Positions 30,093-39,997 are shown, numbered from the stretch's first letter. The stretch is 64,000 nt of DNA from Burkholderiaceae bacterium (GCA_019745555.1 JAIESX010000006.1:124001-188000), one strand, 5' to 3'. The notes: generated from the letters alone by a model not told the origin. Program-made: numbers and translations.

Positions 30093-31814
30093 ATGAACTT
30101 CAAGAACATGCACGTGGCGACCAAGCTCTGGCTCGGCGTGGCCGTGATCGTGGTCTCGCTCACGGTCCTGATCGCTTTTGCCGGCATCCGGTCGGCCCGG
30201 CTGACGGCCGAGAGCGAAGGCACGCTGCGTGCGCTCAACAGCCGTGTCAATCTGGCGAGCAGCTGGGCCGGCCTGACCGAGGCCAATGCGGCGCGCACCG
30301 TGGCCATGATCATCACCTTCGATCCCGGGGTGGAGGAGCGCATGTCGGCGGACATCAAGGTCACCACGGCGCGCATCTCCAAGGTGCAGCAGTCCATCGA
30401 GGCCATGACGCTGAGCGCCGAGGAGCAGGCGCAGATGGCCAAGATCGCCGGCCTGCGCAAGGCCATGATCGAGGTGCGCAATCAGGCGCAGCAGGCCAAG
30501 AGCGCGGGTGACAGCGAGGGCGCGCAGCGTCTGGTCAACGAGAAGTACACACCCGCCGTCAACGCCTATGTGGCGTCCCTGCGCGAGCTCGTGGAACTCG
30601 AGGAGCGGGCCGAGGCGCAGTACTCGGCGCAGGTCGCCGCCTCGCGCAGTCTCACGATCAAGATCGCCGGCGGTGCCGTGGCGCTGATCCTGCTGGCCAT
30701 CCTGGCGGGTGCGGCGGTGCTGATCCGCTCGATCCGCCAGCCGCTGGAAGAAGCCAACCGGCTGGCCGCGCGCATCGCCGAGGGCGATCTGAGTGCCAGC
30801 ATCGACACCTCGCGTGGCGACGAGTTCGGCGACCTGATGAAGTCGCTCGCGCGCATGAACGCATCGCTCGCGGCCATGGTGCAGCAGGTACGCCAGAGCA
30901 CCGACAGCATTGCCACGGCCAGCGCCGAGATCGCGCACGGCAACCAGGATCTGTCCCAGCGCACCGAGCAGACCTCCAGCGACCTGCAGTCCACGGCCTC
31001 GGCTATGGAAGAGCTGACCAGTACCGTGCAGCACAGCGCCGACAACGCGCGCCAGGCCTCGCAGCTTGCGTCCAGCGCGTCCACCGTGGCGCAGAAGGGC
31101 GGGGCGGTGGTGCAGCAGGTGGTGTCCACCATGGACGAGATCAACGCCAGCAGCCGCAAGATCGCGGACATCATCGGCGTCATCGATGGCATCGCTTTCC
31201 AGACCAATATCCTCGCGCTCAATGCCGCAGTCGAGGCCGCGCGTGCCGGAGAGCAGGGCCGCGGCTTTGCCGTGGTGGCCAGTGAAGTGCGGTCCCTGGC
31301 CGGGTGCAGCGCCGAGGCGGCCAGGGAGATCAAGGCCCTGATCGGCACCTCGGTCGAGAAGGTGGGTGCCGGGACGCAGCTGGTGAGTCAGGCCGGTGAC
31401 ACCATGCACGAGATCGTGCAGTCGGTGCGTCGTGTGGCCGATGTGATCGGCGAGATCACGGCGGCGGCCGGCGAGCAGAGTTCGGGCATTGCCCAGGTCA
31501 ACACATCGATCGCCAACCTGGACCAGATGACGCAGCAGAACGCTGCCCTCGTGGAACAGAGCGCCGCGGCGGCCCAGAGCCTGCGCGAGCAGGCCGACCA
31601 GCTGGCCCGGGCCGTGGCGGTGTTCAAGCTGGCGGCCCAGTCTGCCCAGGCTCCGGCAGCGACCTTGCCGCGCGCGGCGCCATCACCTCACATGCCACCG
31701 CCGGCTCGGCCGGCACCTGCCGCCGCCAAGCCGGCGGGGGTGGCCTTGCCTGCGGCCCGGCCGGCACCCGTTGCCGCCAAGGGTGCCGCAGACAGCGACT
31801 GGGAAAGCTTCTGA
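30093..31814 (+). CDS. Methyl-accepting chemotaxis protein
   Basis: Inner membrane chemoreceptor, 573 aa. TM1 spans about residues 12-30, a periplasmic four-helix-type sensor domain lies at ~31-185, TM2 at ~190-210, a HAMP domain ([24 protein letters not shown]) and the signalling domain follow. The hairpin tip [40 protein letters not shown] is canonical, but then reads GCSAEAA where QRSA or GRSA is usual. The C-terminus ends DWESF, the CheR/CheB-tethering pentapeptide, after a Pro/Ala linker. A strong GGAGGGG precedes ATG 30093, and a -10 TAGAAT lies at 30063-30068. Ligand unknown; no che genes are nearby. Confidence 0.93.
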   Translation: MNFKNMHVATKLWLGVAVIVVSLTVLIAFAGIRSARLTAESEGTLRALNSRVNLASSWAGLTEANAARTVAMIITFDPGVEERMSADIKVTTARISKVQQSIEAMTLSAEEQAQMAKIAGLRKAMIEVRNQAQQAKSAGDSEGAQRLVNEKYTPAVNAYVASLRELVELEERAEAQYSAQVAASRSLTIKIAGGAVALILLAILAGAAVLIRSIRQPLEEANRLAARIAEGDLSASIDTSRGDEFGDLMKSLARMNASLAAMVQQVRQSTDSIATASAEIAHGNQDLSQRTEQTSSDLQSTASAMEELTSTVQHSADNARQASQLASSASTVAQKGGAVVQQVVSTMDEINASSRKIADIIGVIDGIAFQTNILALNAAVEAARAGEQGRGFAVVASEVRSLAGCSAEAAREIKALIGTSVEKVGAGTQLVSQAGDTMHEIVQSVRRVADVIGEITAAAGEQSSGIAQVNTSIANLDQMTQQNAALVEQSAAAAQSLREQADQLARAVAVFKLAAQSAQAPAATLPRAAPSPHMPPPARPAPAAAKPAGVALPAARPAPVAAKGAADSDWESF

Positions 31815-31841
31815 ACCGCTGGGTGCTCAGCCCATAGAAAG

Positions 31842-31870
31842 GAACAGGGCCTGCGCGGCAGGCCCTGTTC
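31842..31870. terminator. Strong hairpin between chemoreceptor and RidA genes
   Basis: GAACAGGGCCTGC-GCG-GCAGGCCCTGTTC is a perfect 13-bp stem with a 3-nt loop between convergent genes. No long T-tract follows on either strand. It probably terminates or protects both transcripts. Confidence 0.6.
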
Positions 31871-31874
31871 ATGC

Positions 31875-32330
31875 TCAGGCGATTTCGGCGATCAGCTCGA
31901 TCTCCACGCAGGCGCCGAGGGGAATCTGGGCCACGCCAAAGGCGCTGCGGGCATGGGCGCCCTTGTCGCCAAAGACCTGGGCCAGCAGTTCACTGGCACC
32001 GTTGGTGACCAGGTGCTGCTCGGTGAAATCAGGCGTGGAGTTCACGAGCGACATCACCTTGACGATGCGCCGCACACGGTTGAGATCGCCCACGGCGGCC
32101 TGCAGCGTGCCCATCAGGTCGATGGCGATGGCGCGTGCGGCGGCCTTGCCCTCTTCCGTGCCCATGTTCCTGCCAAGCTGACCGACCCAGGGTTTGCCAT
32201 CCTTTTTGGCGATATGGCCGCTGAGAAAGACCAGATTGCCGGTCTGCATGAAAGGCAGGTAGGCCGCGGCCGGCGTGGCCACGGGGGGCAGGGTGATACC
32301 GAGCTGTTTGAGTGTCTCTTGGATATTCAT
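31875..32330 (-). CDS. RidA (YjgF/UK114) family protein
   Basis: A 151-aa protein of the trimeric RidA fold, which in the archetype hydrolyses reactive enamine/imine intermediates. Signatures are FLSGHIAKKDGKPW, NMGTEEGKAAARAIAIDLMGTLQAAVGDLNRVRRIVKV and GVAQIPLGACVEIELIAEI. It is longer than RidA itself (~130 aa) and has Leu-Gly-Ala before the C-terminal strand instead of the usual LP-x-x-A-x-V; it lacks the archetypal Arg105 context, so it belongs to a broader Rid subgroup and deaminase activity is uncertain. It converges with the chemoreceptor gene and is divergent from the transglutaminase. Confidence 0.85.
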   Translation of the reverse strand: MNIQETLKQLGITLPPVATPAAAYLPFMQTGNLVFLSGHIAKKDGKPWVGQLGRNMGTEEGKAAARAIAIDLMGTLQAAVGDLNRVRRIVKVMSLVNSTPDFTEQHLVTNGASELLAQVFGDKGAHARSAFGVAQIPLGACVEIELIAEIA

Positions 32331-32413
32331 GGGGACTCCGTAGGGTTGCGGACTGCAGAACGCCCGATTGTCGGGTATTGTTGTCGACGCACCGTGTTTC
32401 GCCGCCTGTCTTC

Positions 32414-34435
32414 ATGAAGAATCCCTTTGCCCAACTGCCGCGTGACAGCCGCGACACCCTGTTCCTGCTGGCGGTGATCGCCTGGGTGCTGCTGCCGCAG
32501 ACGGCGCATCTGCCCTGGTGGTGCACGGCGCTGGCCGCGGGGATGCTGGCCTGGCGCGGCTGGCTGGCCTTCAGCCTGCGACCGCTGCCCGGACGCTGGT
32601 GGCTGCTCGCCGCGCTGGTGCTTACGATGGCGGCCACCTGGGCCACACACCGAACGCTGCTGGGGCGGGATGCCGGCGTGACGCTGATCGTGGTGCTGCT
32701 GGCGCTCAAGACGCTGGAGCTGCGCGCGCGTCGCGACGCCTTCGTGGTCTTCTTTCTCGGCTTCTTCACGATGCTGACGAACTTCTTCTACTCGCAGTCC
32801 CTGCTCACTGCTGCAGCCATGCTGCTGGGGCTCATGGGCCTGCTCACCGCCCTCGTCAACAGCCACATGCCGGCGGGTCGCCCCTCGCTCTGGCAGTCGG
32901 CCCGTCTGGCCACGCGCATGACCCTGCTGGGTGCGCCCATCATGGTTCTGCTCTTCGTGCTCTTTCCCCGCATGGCGCCGCTGTGGGGCATGCCGGGCGA
33001 TGCCATGAGCGGGCGCAGCGGCCTGTCCGGCCGCATGGAGGTGGGGCAGATCACCAGTCTGGCGCTGGACGACAGCATCGCCCTGCGGGTGCGCTTCGAG
33101 GGCGAGCTGCCGCCGCAGGGCCAGCTCTACTTCCGCGGTCCCGTGCTGTCCACCTTCGACGGGCGCGAGTGGGTGCCGCTGCAGCCCACCTTCCAGGTGA
33201 AGGACCGCCCCCGCGCCGACCTGCAGGTCAGCGGTCCGTCCGTGCGCTACGAGATGACGCTGGAGCCGCACCGGCGGCCCTGGCTGCTCACGCTGGATGC
33301 CACGGCCAGCCCGCCCGAACTGCCGGGCGAGCTCGAGCCGCACATGAGCGAAGAGCTGCAGTGGCGGTCCAGCGCTGCGGTCAACGACCTGTTGCGCTAC
33401 CGCGCCGAGGCGCACACCAGCTATCGCCACGGCCCGCAGCGCATGATGGCGGGCCTGAGCGACTACCTGGTGCTGCCGCCGGGCTACAACCCCCGGACCT
33501 TGCAGTGGGCCGCCGATCTGCAGCGCGAGACGGGTGGCGATCCGGTGGCCCTGATCGAGCGTGTGCTCGCGCAGCTGCGCACCGGCGGGTATACCTACAC
33601 GCTCGAACCCGATCAGTACGGCCAGCACACGGCCGACGAGTTCTGGTTCGACCGCAAGGCCGGTTTCTGCGAGCACATGGCCTCGGCCTTCGCCGTGCTC
33701 ATGCGCGCGGCCGGCATCCCGGCGCGCATCGTGACCGGCTACCAGGGCGGGCAGCTCAATGCGGTCGACAACTACTGGGTGGTGCGCCAGAGCGATGCCC
33801 ACGCCTGGACCGAGGTCTGGCTGGCCGGGCAGGGCTGGGTGCGGGTGGATCCCACGGCCTCGGTCATGCCCGGGCGCATCGGGTCCTTGCAGCGCCTGCT
33901 CGCACCGCGCAGCGCCGTGGCGACCGCCGTTGCCACGGCGATGGGCACTGTGATCAGTCCTACCTTCGTGCAAAGCGTGCGCGCCGTCTGGGATGCCGTC
34001 AACAACGCCTGGAACCAGCGCATCCTGAACTACACCCAGAACCGGCAGCTCGACCTGCTGCGGGCCCTGGGCTTCGAGGCCCCGAGCTGGGAAGACCTGG
34101 GCTATCTGCTGCTGGGAGCGCTGGTACTCGCCAGCCTGGCTGGGGCGGCCTGGACACGCTGGGAGCGTAGCCGACGAGATCCCTGGCTGCGTCTGCTCGA
34201 TCTGGTGCGCCAGCGCCTGCAGGGCGAAGGCCTGCAGCCCGGTGCGGCGGCCACGCCACGCGAGCTGGCCCGCCTGCTGGCCTTGCGGCACGATCCAGCG
34301 GACAATCGGGTGCAGGCCATTCAGGCATGGCTGCGCCGTTTCGAGGTGCTGCGCTATGCGCCGGCCGGTGCGAGACCCGGTGCCGATCTGGCAACCTTGC
34401 GACGCGAATGGAATGAATTGAGCTGGCCCTCGTGA
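32414..34435 (+). CDS. tgpA: TgpA-like membrane transglutaminase (DUF3488)
   Basis: A 673-aa inner membrane protein: N-terminal DUF3488 part with about six helices (residues ~10-180), a large periplasmic region, a transglutaminase core, and a final TM helix (near YLLLGALVLASLAGAAWT) with a cytoplasmic DUF4129-like tail. The catalytic triad is readable as Cys419 (KAGFCEHMA), His463 (DAHAWTEVW) and Asp479 (VRVDPTA). In P. aeruginosa TgpA is essential. ATG 32414 (MKNPFAQLP) is preferred to 32312. The usual partners, MoxR and DUF58, are 4.5 kb downstream on the other strand, not adjacent. Its stop overlaps mltB as GTGA. Confidence 0.88.
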   Translation: MKNPFAQLPRDSRDTLFLLAVIAWVLLPQTAHLPWWCTALAAGMLAWRGWLAFSLRPLPGRWWLLAALVLTMAATWATHRTLLGRDAGVTLIVVLLALKTLELRARRDAFVVFFLGFFTMLTNFFYSQSLLTAAAMLLGLMGLLTALVNSHMPAGRPSLWQSARLATRMTLLGAPIMVLLFVLFPRMAPLWGMPGDAMSGRSGLSGRMEVGQITSLALDDSIALRVRFEGELPPQGQLYFRGPVLSTFDGREWVPLQPTFQVKDRPRADLQVSGPSVRYEMTLEPHRRPWLLTLDATASPPELPGELEPHMSEELQWRSSAAVNDLLRYRAEAHTSYRHGPQRMMAGLSDYLVLPPGYNPRTLQWAADLQRETGGDPVALIERVLAQLRTGGYTYTLEPDQYGQHTADEFWFDRKAGFCEHMASAFAVLMRAAGIPARIVTGYQGGQLNAVDNYWVVRQSDAHAWTEVWLAGQGWVRVDPTASVMPGRIGSLQRLLAPRSAVATAVATAMGTVISPTFVQSVRAVWDAVNNAWNQRILNYTQNRQLDLLRALGFEAPSWEDLGYLLLGALVLASLAGAAWTRWERSRRDPWLRLLDLVRQRLQGEGLQPGAAATPRELARLLALRHDPADNRVQAIQAWLRRFEVLRYAPAGARPGADLATLRREWNELSWPS

Positions 34436-35622
34436 AACGACGTCTTCCCACCCTCCTGCTGCTGGCCCTGCTCTGCGCTGCGCTGGCTTCGGCCCAGGCC
34501 AGCGCCCAGAAGAAGCCGCGCGCAAAGCGCGCGCAGGACAGTGCCCCCCAGCTGATCGAAGGCAGCGGTCCGGCCTATGCGACCCGGTCCGAGGCCATGG
34601 CCCTGGCCGACGAGATCGCGCAGCAGCACGGGCTGGACCGCCGCTGGGTGCGCCGCACCCTCGGCAAAGCGCGCCACGTGCCGCAGCTGGCCAAGCTGGT
34701 CGTGCCGCCGCCCGTGAGCACGCCGCGCAACTGGCAGCAGTACCGCAGCCGTTTTCTGGAAGCCGAGCGTGTACAGGCCGGCGTGGCGTTCTGGCAGACG
34801 CACGAGGCGCTGCTGCAACGCGCCAGCAGCACCTACGGCGTGCCCGCAGACATCATTGTCGGCATCATCGGCGTCGAGACCTTCTACGGCCGTCATCTGG
34901 GTCGCTACCGCGTGCTGGACACGCTGACGACCCTGGCACTGGATTTTCCGGCCGAGCATCCACGCGCGGCGGCGCGCACCGCTTTCTTCCGCAGCGAGCT
35001 GGGCGAGTTTCTCAAGCAGCGTTACCAGGCCGGCCTGGATCCGCTCAAGGCCCGTGGCAGCTATGCCGGCGCCATGGGTATTCCGCAGTTCATGCCCTCG
35101 AGCTGGGCCCGCTATGCGGTGGATTTCGACCAGGACGGCCGCATCGATCTGCTCGACAGCCCGGCCGACGCCATCGGTTCCGTCGCGCACTATTTCAAGT
35201 CCTTCAACTGGAAGCCGGGCATGCCCACCCACTACGCCGTGGACTTCGATTACTCGCGGCTGGACATGGACACCCTGCTGGCCCCGGACATCAAGCCCAC
35301 CTTCGGCGTTGATCAGTTCGCTGCCAAGGGTGTGGTGCTGGGCCCCGCAGGCCAGCAGCATGAGGGGCCGCTGGCGCTGGTGGAGCTGCAGAACGGCGAT
35401 TATTCGCCCAGCTATGTGGCCGGCACCGAGAACTTCTATGCCGTCACGCGCTACAACTGGAGCAGCTATTACGCCCTGGCCGTGATCGAGCTTGGCCAGG
35501 CTGTCGCCCAGGCGCGCCGCTCGGCGCAGGGCGCACAGGCTCAGGCCAGCACCACGGACTCGAACACCGGGTGCAGTGTGTCGACCCAGAGATCGACCTC
35601 CGGCTCGCCGATCTGCAGATAG
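34432..35622 (+). CDS. mltB: Membrane-type lytic murein transglycosylase B
   Basis: Periplasmic enzyme that cleaves glycan strands of peptidoglycan. A GTG start at 34432 overlaps the tgpA stop. A signal peptide (LLLLALLCAALASAQASA) is followed by the MltB domain with catalytic Glu149 in GIIGVETFYGRHLGRYRVLDTL, then GSYAGAMGIPQFMPSSWARYAVDFDQDGRIDLLDS. No lipobox is clear, so it is likely a soluble MltB-like enzyme. The reading frame runs on through the 3' end of the convergent HDOD gene for 82 bp, giving an odd Ser/Thr-rich tail STTDSNTGCSVSTQRS after residue ~370. Confidence 0.9.
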   Translation: MKRRLPTLLLLALLCAALASAQASAQKKPRAKRAQDSAPQLIEGSGPAYATRSEAMALADEIAQQHGLDRRWVRRTLGKARHVPQLAKLVVPPPVSTPRNWQQYRSRFLEAERVQAGVAFWQTHEALLQRASSTYGVPADIIVGIIGVETFYGRHLGRYRVLDTLTTLALDFPAEHPRAAARTAFFRSELGEFLKQRYQAGLDPLKARGSYAGAMGIPQFMPSSWARYAVDFDQDGRIDLLDSPADAIGSVAHYFKSFNWKPGMPTHYAVDFDYSRLDMDTLLAPDIKPTFGVDQFAAKGVVLGPAGQQHEGPLALVELQNGDYSPSYVAGTENFYAVTRYNWSSYYALAVIELGQAVAQARRSAQGAQAQASTTDSNTGCSVSTQRSTSGSPICR

Positions 35623-36449
35623 GCCAGGCAGGCCGGGCCATGCTGTGCCCATTCGCGCTGGATGGACACCCCCTCGAAATCCGCTACCAGATGCTCGGCC
35701 ACCGCGGCCAGCGCCACCAGGGTGCGCACCCCCGCCGGGATGGAGCTCACGCGCAGCACGTGGAAGTCATGGTGCAGGCGGATCGCGAAGGCGATCACCG
35801 GTGGCAGATGCCAGGTGCGCGCCACGATGGCGCCCACCACCGCATGGTCGGTACGGTGCGCGGCGTTTTCCGTTTCCGTGAAGCTGCGGTCCTGCCGCGC
35901 CAGGGCTTCGGCCAGGGTGCCGGCATAGCCGCGCAGGCCCTGCAGCAGGATGGGCAGGCCGACATGCATGAAGAGACCGCAGGTCTGCGCCACCTCGGCG
36001 TCCACGCCATGGAGCTGGCGCGCGATGAAGGCCATGGCCAGCGAGCGGCGCGTCGAAGTCTCCCAGAAATGCTCCAGCAGTGGCGAGTTGGCGGGGATGC
36101 TGCTGCGCGCCAGGAAGCCCGTGAGGATGGCGGCCGTCTGGCCCAGGCCCAGCAGGCTCACGGCCTCGGTTACCGTGTGAGCGGGTCGCGCCCGGCTGTA
36201 GAGCGGGCTGTTGGCCAGGCGCAGCAGGGCGGCCGCCATGGCCACGTCGCTGGTGGCGATGCGTGTGACCTCAGTCGGATCCGGATCACTCTGACGCATC
36301 TCCAGCTGCAGCGCGGTGAGCAGCTCGGGGCAGGGCGGGATCACGATGTCGCGCACCGGACCGTCGACGCGGGCCTGGTCCAGTTCCCGGTCGATGTCGG
36401 TGATCTGCAGGGAGGCCGGCCGGACTGTTTTCGACATGATGGGCATCAT
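35541..36449 (-). CDS. HDOD domain protein
   Basis: A protein of about 300 aa whose main part is an HDOD domain, the non-catalytic relative of HD phosphohydrolases, found in signalling proteins. Visible features are LLRLANSPLYSRARPAHTVTEAVSLLGLGQTAAIL, a helix-rich middle with HGVDAEVAQTCGLFMHVGLPILL, HAVVGAIVARTWHLPPVIAFAIRLHHD, and VALAAVAEHLVADFEGV. No GGDEF or other output domain is fused. Start candidates MMPIMSK at 36449, 36446 and 36437 are close; 36449 has a GGGAAGG at suitable distance. It begins 31 bp after comEC on the same strand, and its last 82 bp overlap mltB antisense. Confidence 0.85.
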   Translation of the reverse strand: MMPIMSKTVRPASLQITDIDRELDQARVDGPVRDIVIPPCPELLTALQLEMRQSDPDPTEVTRIATSDVAMAAALLRLANSPLYSRARPAHTVTEAVSLLGLGQTAAILTGFLARSSIPANSPLLEHFWETSTRRSLAMAFIARQLHGVDAEVAQTCGLFMHVGLPILLQGLRGYAGTLAEALARQDRSFTETENAAHRTDHAVVGAIVARTWHLPPVIAFAIRLHHDFHVLRVSSIPAGVRTLVALAAVAEHLVADFEGVSIQREWAQHGPACLAYLQIGEPEVDLWVDTLHPVFESVVLA

Positions 36450-36480
36450 CGCTGCGCTGCCTTCCCGGCGCAAGCTGTGG

Positions 36481-38925
36481 TTATTCCCCGGACGGAAGAT
36501 GCTGCCAGTAGCGGCGACGCTCAATGCGCTCGCAGCGCACCCGATCGGCCTGCGCCGAGGCCCAGGACGCGGCGCCGCAGCCCGCGGAGTCCAGCAGCCG
36601 CACCTCGCGTTCGGCGTAGCGCGCCAGCACCTCGGTGGCCGGGTGGCCATAGCGGTTGCGATAGCCGGCCTGCACCAGGGCCCAGCGCGGCGCCACGGCG
36701 TCGAGAAAGGCCGCCGTGCTCGAGGTCTTGCTGCCATGGTGCGGCACCAGCAGCCAGTCGGCGCGCAGCGCGGCGCCCTCGGCCAGCAGCCGGGCCTCCT
36801 GCTCCTTCTCGATGTCCCCGGTCAGCAGGGCCGTCTGCGCGCCGCTGCTGACCCGCAGCACGCAGGACAGGGCGTTGCTGCGTCGCACGCGCCCGTAGTC
36901 CTCGGGCCGGGGATGCAACACCTCGAACTGCACGCCGTCCCAGATCCAGCGCTGGCCGGCCTCGCAGCGCTGGCTCGCCTGCCCGGCCAGCAGCTCGTGC
37001 GCTGCATCCAGCGAGCTCAGCAGGCGGGCCTGCGGCTGGGCCCCCAGCACCGAAGCCGCCCCACCCGTGTGGTCGCTGTCGCGATGGCTCAGCACCAGGG
37101 TGTCCAGCCGCACGCCCTGCGCGCGCAAGAGCGGCACCAGCACCCGCTGGCCCGCATCGCTGTCATTGGCATAGCGTGGCCCCGTGTCGTAGAGCAGGGC
37201 GTGCGAGGCCGTGCGCACCAGCACGGCATTGCCCTGGCCCACGTCGGCTGCCAGCAGCTCGAACTGTCCGGGCGGCGGAGCATGTGGCTGCCACAGCAGC
37301 GCCGGCAGCAGCAGGGGCAGGCCGGCCAGCCGCACGGGCCAGGGCAGGCGCAGGACCATCAGCAGGCCACCCAGTACCGCGGCCAGCCCGGCCCACAGCG
37401 GCGCCTGCGCCACGGCCAGCGTGGCCAGCGGCAGGCCGGCGAGTTGGGTCAGCAGCGCCCCAAGCATTTGCACGGCCCAGGCCGCGGCGTCCCACAGCGG
37501 CGACCAGAGCGTACCCAGCAGGGCCAGCGGCGTCACGCCCAGTGTTACCCAGGGAATCGCCAGCAGATTGGCCAGCAGGCCGATCAGCGAGACCTGGCCG
37601 AAGAACAGCAGCGTCAGGGGTGCCAGGGCGAGCGTGATCAGCCATTGTTCGCGCAGCAGGCCCAGCAGCCGCACGCGCAGGGTGCGCGGCGCGCCTGCAG
37701 CTTCGTGGCCGACGCCGGCAAACAGCACGCCGACGGCCACGAAACTCAGCCAGAAACCCGGCTGCAGCAGCGCCCAGGGGTCGACGGCCAGCACCACGGC
37801 GGCCGTCAGCAGCCAGAGCTGGGGCCAGGGCCAGCGCCGCGCCGTCAGGCGCAGCAGCGTGGCCGTGGCCAGCATGAGCACGGTGCGCTGCGCCGGCACC
37901 CCCCAGCCGCTGAAGAGCGCGTAGGCGGCGGCCAGCGCCAGGCCGCCCAGCAGGCCGGCGTGCTGGGCCGGATACAGCAGGCACAGGCGCGGTGACGCAC
38001 GCCAGAGCCCGCGCAAGAGCAGCGCGGCCAGCCAGGCAAAGAGCGTGATGTGCAGGCCCGAGATGCTCATCAAGTGGGCCACGCCAGTGGCGCGGAACAC
38101 ATCCCAGTCGCTGCGCGCGATGGCCTGCTGGTCGCCCGTGACCAGGGCCGCGACCACGCCCAGGGCGCGCGCCCGGGCCTGCTCCTGCGGCGTCTCCGGC
38201 AGGGACGGCGCGCGTTGCTGGATCGCATCACGCACCCGCTGGCGTGCCAGTTCGACCGGATGCTCGCCGCTGGGCCCCAGGTTCTGCGGCGACGGGTCCT
38301 TGCGGCCGGTGCGCACATAACCCGTGGCCTGCAGGCCCTGTTCCCAGAGCCAGAGCTCGAAATCGAAGCCGTGGGGGTTGCGCGCGCCATGCGGTGCGCG
38401 CAAGCGCACGTTGAAGCGCCAGCGCTCGCCGGCCTGCAGCTCGGGTGCCTGCAGAAAGGGTTCGAGCACGGCGCCGTCCTCGTTGCGAAAGCCGCCGTAC
38501 CAGCTCAGGTAGAGGCGGGGCGGCACCGGCACGGCCTGGCCGTCCAGCGTGGCGTGTTCGACGCTGAAGCGAAAGCGCGTGCTGTTCTCGCCGAACTGCG
38601 GCATGGCGCTGATGCGGCCCGTGACACTGAGGTCGCGGCCTTCGAGGGCCGGGTCCAACGCCTGTTGCTGGAAGTGGCTGGCGCGCAGGCCGGTACTGGC
38701 GTGGGCCAGCAGGGCCGTGGCCCCGAAAGCCAGCAGCTGTCGCAGCATTGGTTGTGGCAGCCGGCGCAAGACCAGCAGGAGCGCCAGTGCCGTCGCCAGC
38801 GTCAGCGCATAGGCGGCCACCGGCCAGAGCTCGGCCTGCTGCAGCTGCAGCGCGATGCCGGCGATCCCGCCGAGCAGGCAGGGCGTCAGCAGCCGGGCGG
38901 GCGTTCCGGTGGACGGGTCATGCAT
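36481..38925 (-). CDS. comEC: DNA internalization competence protein ComEC/Rec2
   Basis: Inner membrane channel for single-stranded DNA uptake during natural transformation. The 814-aa protein has N-terminal helices, an OB-like DUF4131 region (ALEGRDLSVTGRISAMPQF), the Competence membrane domain (VAHLMSISGLHITLFAWLAALLLRGL with the ISGLH signature), and a C-terminal metallo-beta-lactamase-like domain with SHRDSDHTGGAASVLG and LVPHHGSKTSSTAAF. All three regions are intact. The HDOD gene follows. The ComFB-like gene at 63.3 kb is the only other competence-linked gene in the window. Confidence 0.93.
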   Translation of the reverse strand: MHDPSTGTPARLLTPCLLGGIAGIALQLQQAELWPVAAYALTLATALALLLVLRRLPQPMLRQLLAFGATALLAHASTGLRASHFQQQALDPALEGRDLSVTGRISAMPQFGENSTRFRFSVEHATLDGQAVPVPPRLYLSWYGGFRNEDGAVLEPFLQAPELQAGERWRFNVRLRAPHGARNPHGFDFELWLWEQGLQATGYVRTGRKDPSPQNLGPSGEHPVELARQRVRDAIQQRAPSLPETPQEQARARALGVVAALVTGDQQAIARSDWDVFRATGVAHLMSISGLHITLFAWLAALLLRGLWRASPRLCLLYPAQHAGLLGGLALAAAYALFSGWGVPAQRTVLMLATATLLRLTARRWPWPQLWLLTAAVVLAVDPWALLQPGFWLSFVAVGVLFAGVGHEAAGAPRTLRVRLLGLLREQWLITLALAPLTLLFFGQVSLIGLLANLLAIPWVTLGVTPLALLGTLWSPLWDAAAWAVQMLGALLTQLAGLPLATLAVAQAPLWAGLAAVLGGLLMVLRLPWPVRLAGLPLLLPALLWQPHAPPPGQFELLAADVGQGNAVLVRTASHALLYDTGPRYANDSDAGQRVLVPLLRAQGVRLDTLVLSHRDSDHTGGAASVLGAQPQARLLSSLDAAHELLAGQASQRCEAGQRWIWDGVQFEVLHPRPEDYGRVRRSNALSCVLRVSSGAQTALLTGDIEKEQEARLLAEGAALRADWLLVPHHGSKTSSTAAFLDAVAPRWALVQAGYRNRYGHPATEVLARYAEREVRLLDSAGCGAASWASAQADRVRCERIERRRYWQHLPSGE

Positions 38926-39001
38926 GACGCGATGCTAATCGGGCCAGGCCAGGGATGCGCCGCATGAAGATGGGAGGCGCTGGCACTCCGCTCAGCTCAG
39001 C

Positions 39002-39997
39002 TCAGTACAGGGCCAGCGCCTGCAGGCACGCGCGCTTGTGGGCCTCGCCCTGCGCCGGCGCCAGCTCCACGCCCCGCAGGCGCAGTCCGTAGTCCAGTTC
39101 CTGCGCCTCGGCCTGCAGCACCCAGGCGCACAGACGCGAGAGACGCTGCTCGGTGGTGGCGCCATAGGTCTCGTTGAGGTCCAGCCAGAGCTGGAAATGC
39201 TGCGCCTGCAGGCTGTCGCGGCTCACCAGCTCGTCGGTCTTGGCCGCCTTCTTCCAGACGATGCTCTTGAGCGGGTCGCCGCGGCGGTAGGGGCGCACGC
39301 CGTCGAATTCGCTGCTGGCTACATGGCGTGCGGCCGCACCGCCGCTGCTGTGCGGTTGGCCCGGCGGCAGCGGTGGGGGCGAGGCCTCGGCCTGCGGGTA
39401 GACCAGCACGCTGGCGGCAGGACGCCAGAGGGTCCAGACCCGGAAGATACCCAGCGGGAAGCGTGTCTCGGCAGTGAGTATGGGGATGTCGTGGCGTCCA
39501 CGTGGCAGACCGGGCAGTACCAGTTCCACGTCACTGCTTCCCAGGCGCGGCACATCGCACCAGACCCAGTGCGCGGCCTCGTCCGGCGTGTGCACACGCA
39601 GGCCGATGCCGTAGCGCGCGGCCTTGCGCGCGTTGTGCAGGCTGATGCGCAGCCGCGTGGGCGTGCCGGCGTGATGCGACTCCAGCGGGTGCAGCACCAG
39701 GGTCAGGCCGCGCAGCGTGCCGTGCGAGATGTGCATGCTGACGATGGCGCAGCCGCCGAGCAGGAAGGTCAGCAGGTATCCCAGATTGAGCTGGTAGTTG
39801 ATGGACGCGACCAGCAACACCAGCAGGGTGGTGGCCAGCATGAAGCCCGCGCGCGTGGGCAGGATGTAGACGTTGCGCCGGGTCAGCGTATGCGTGTCGC
39901 TGCGCGGCAGGCGGGCCTGCCACCAGCGCTGCCAGCGGGCGCGCACATGGCCCAGCGGATGCAGCAGGGGGTTCGGCAGAGACGGTGCCGCGCTCAT
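39002..39997 (-). CDS. DUF58 domain protein
   Basis: A 331-aa membrane-anchored protein with two hydrophobic helices near residues 50-90 (FMLATTLLVLLVASINYQLNLGYLLTFLLGG) and a large soluble part carrying the DUF58 signature VRPYRRGDPLKSIVWKKAAKTDELVSRD. DUF58 proteins resemble von Willebrand factor A folds and pair with MoxR ATPases in protein-maturation complexes. It follows moxR by 13 bp. ATG 39997 is used; the track's 40126 start overlaps moxR. The TgpA partner is separated. Confidence 0.87.
   Translation of the reverse strand: MSAAPSLPNPLLHPLGHVRARWQRWWQARLPRSDTHTLTRRNVYILPTRAGFMLATTLLVLLVASINYQLNLGYLLTFLLGGCAIVSMHISHGTLRGLTLVLHPLESHHAGTPTRLRISLHNARKAARYGIGLRVHTPDEAAHWVWCDVPRLGSSDVELVLPGLPRGRHDIPILTAETRFPLGIFRVWTLWRPAASVLVYPQAEASPPPLPPGQPHSSGGAAARHVASSEFDGVRPYRRGDPLKSIVWKKAAKTDELVSRDSLQAQHFQLWLDLNETYGATTEQRLSRLCAWVLQAEAQELDYGLRLRGVELAPAQGEAHKRACLQALALY

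Noticed and set aside
32327-34525. 732-aa minus-strand ORF opposite tgpA
   Set aside because: His/Gln/Arg-rich antisense shadow. The plus strand has the transglutaminase triad and membrane helices.
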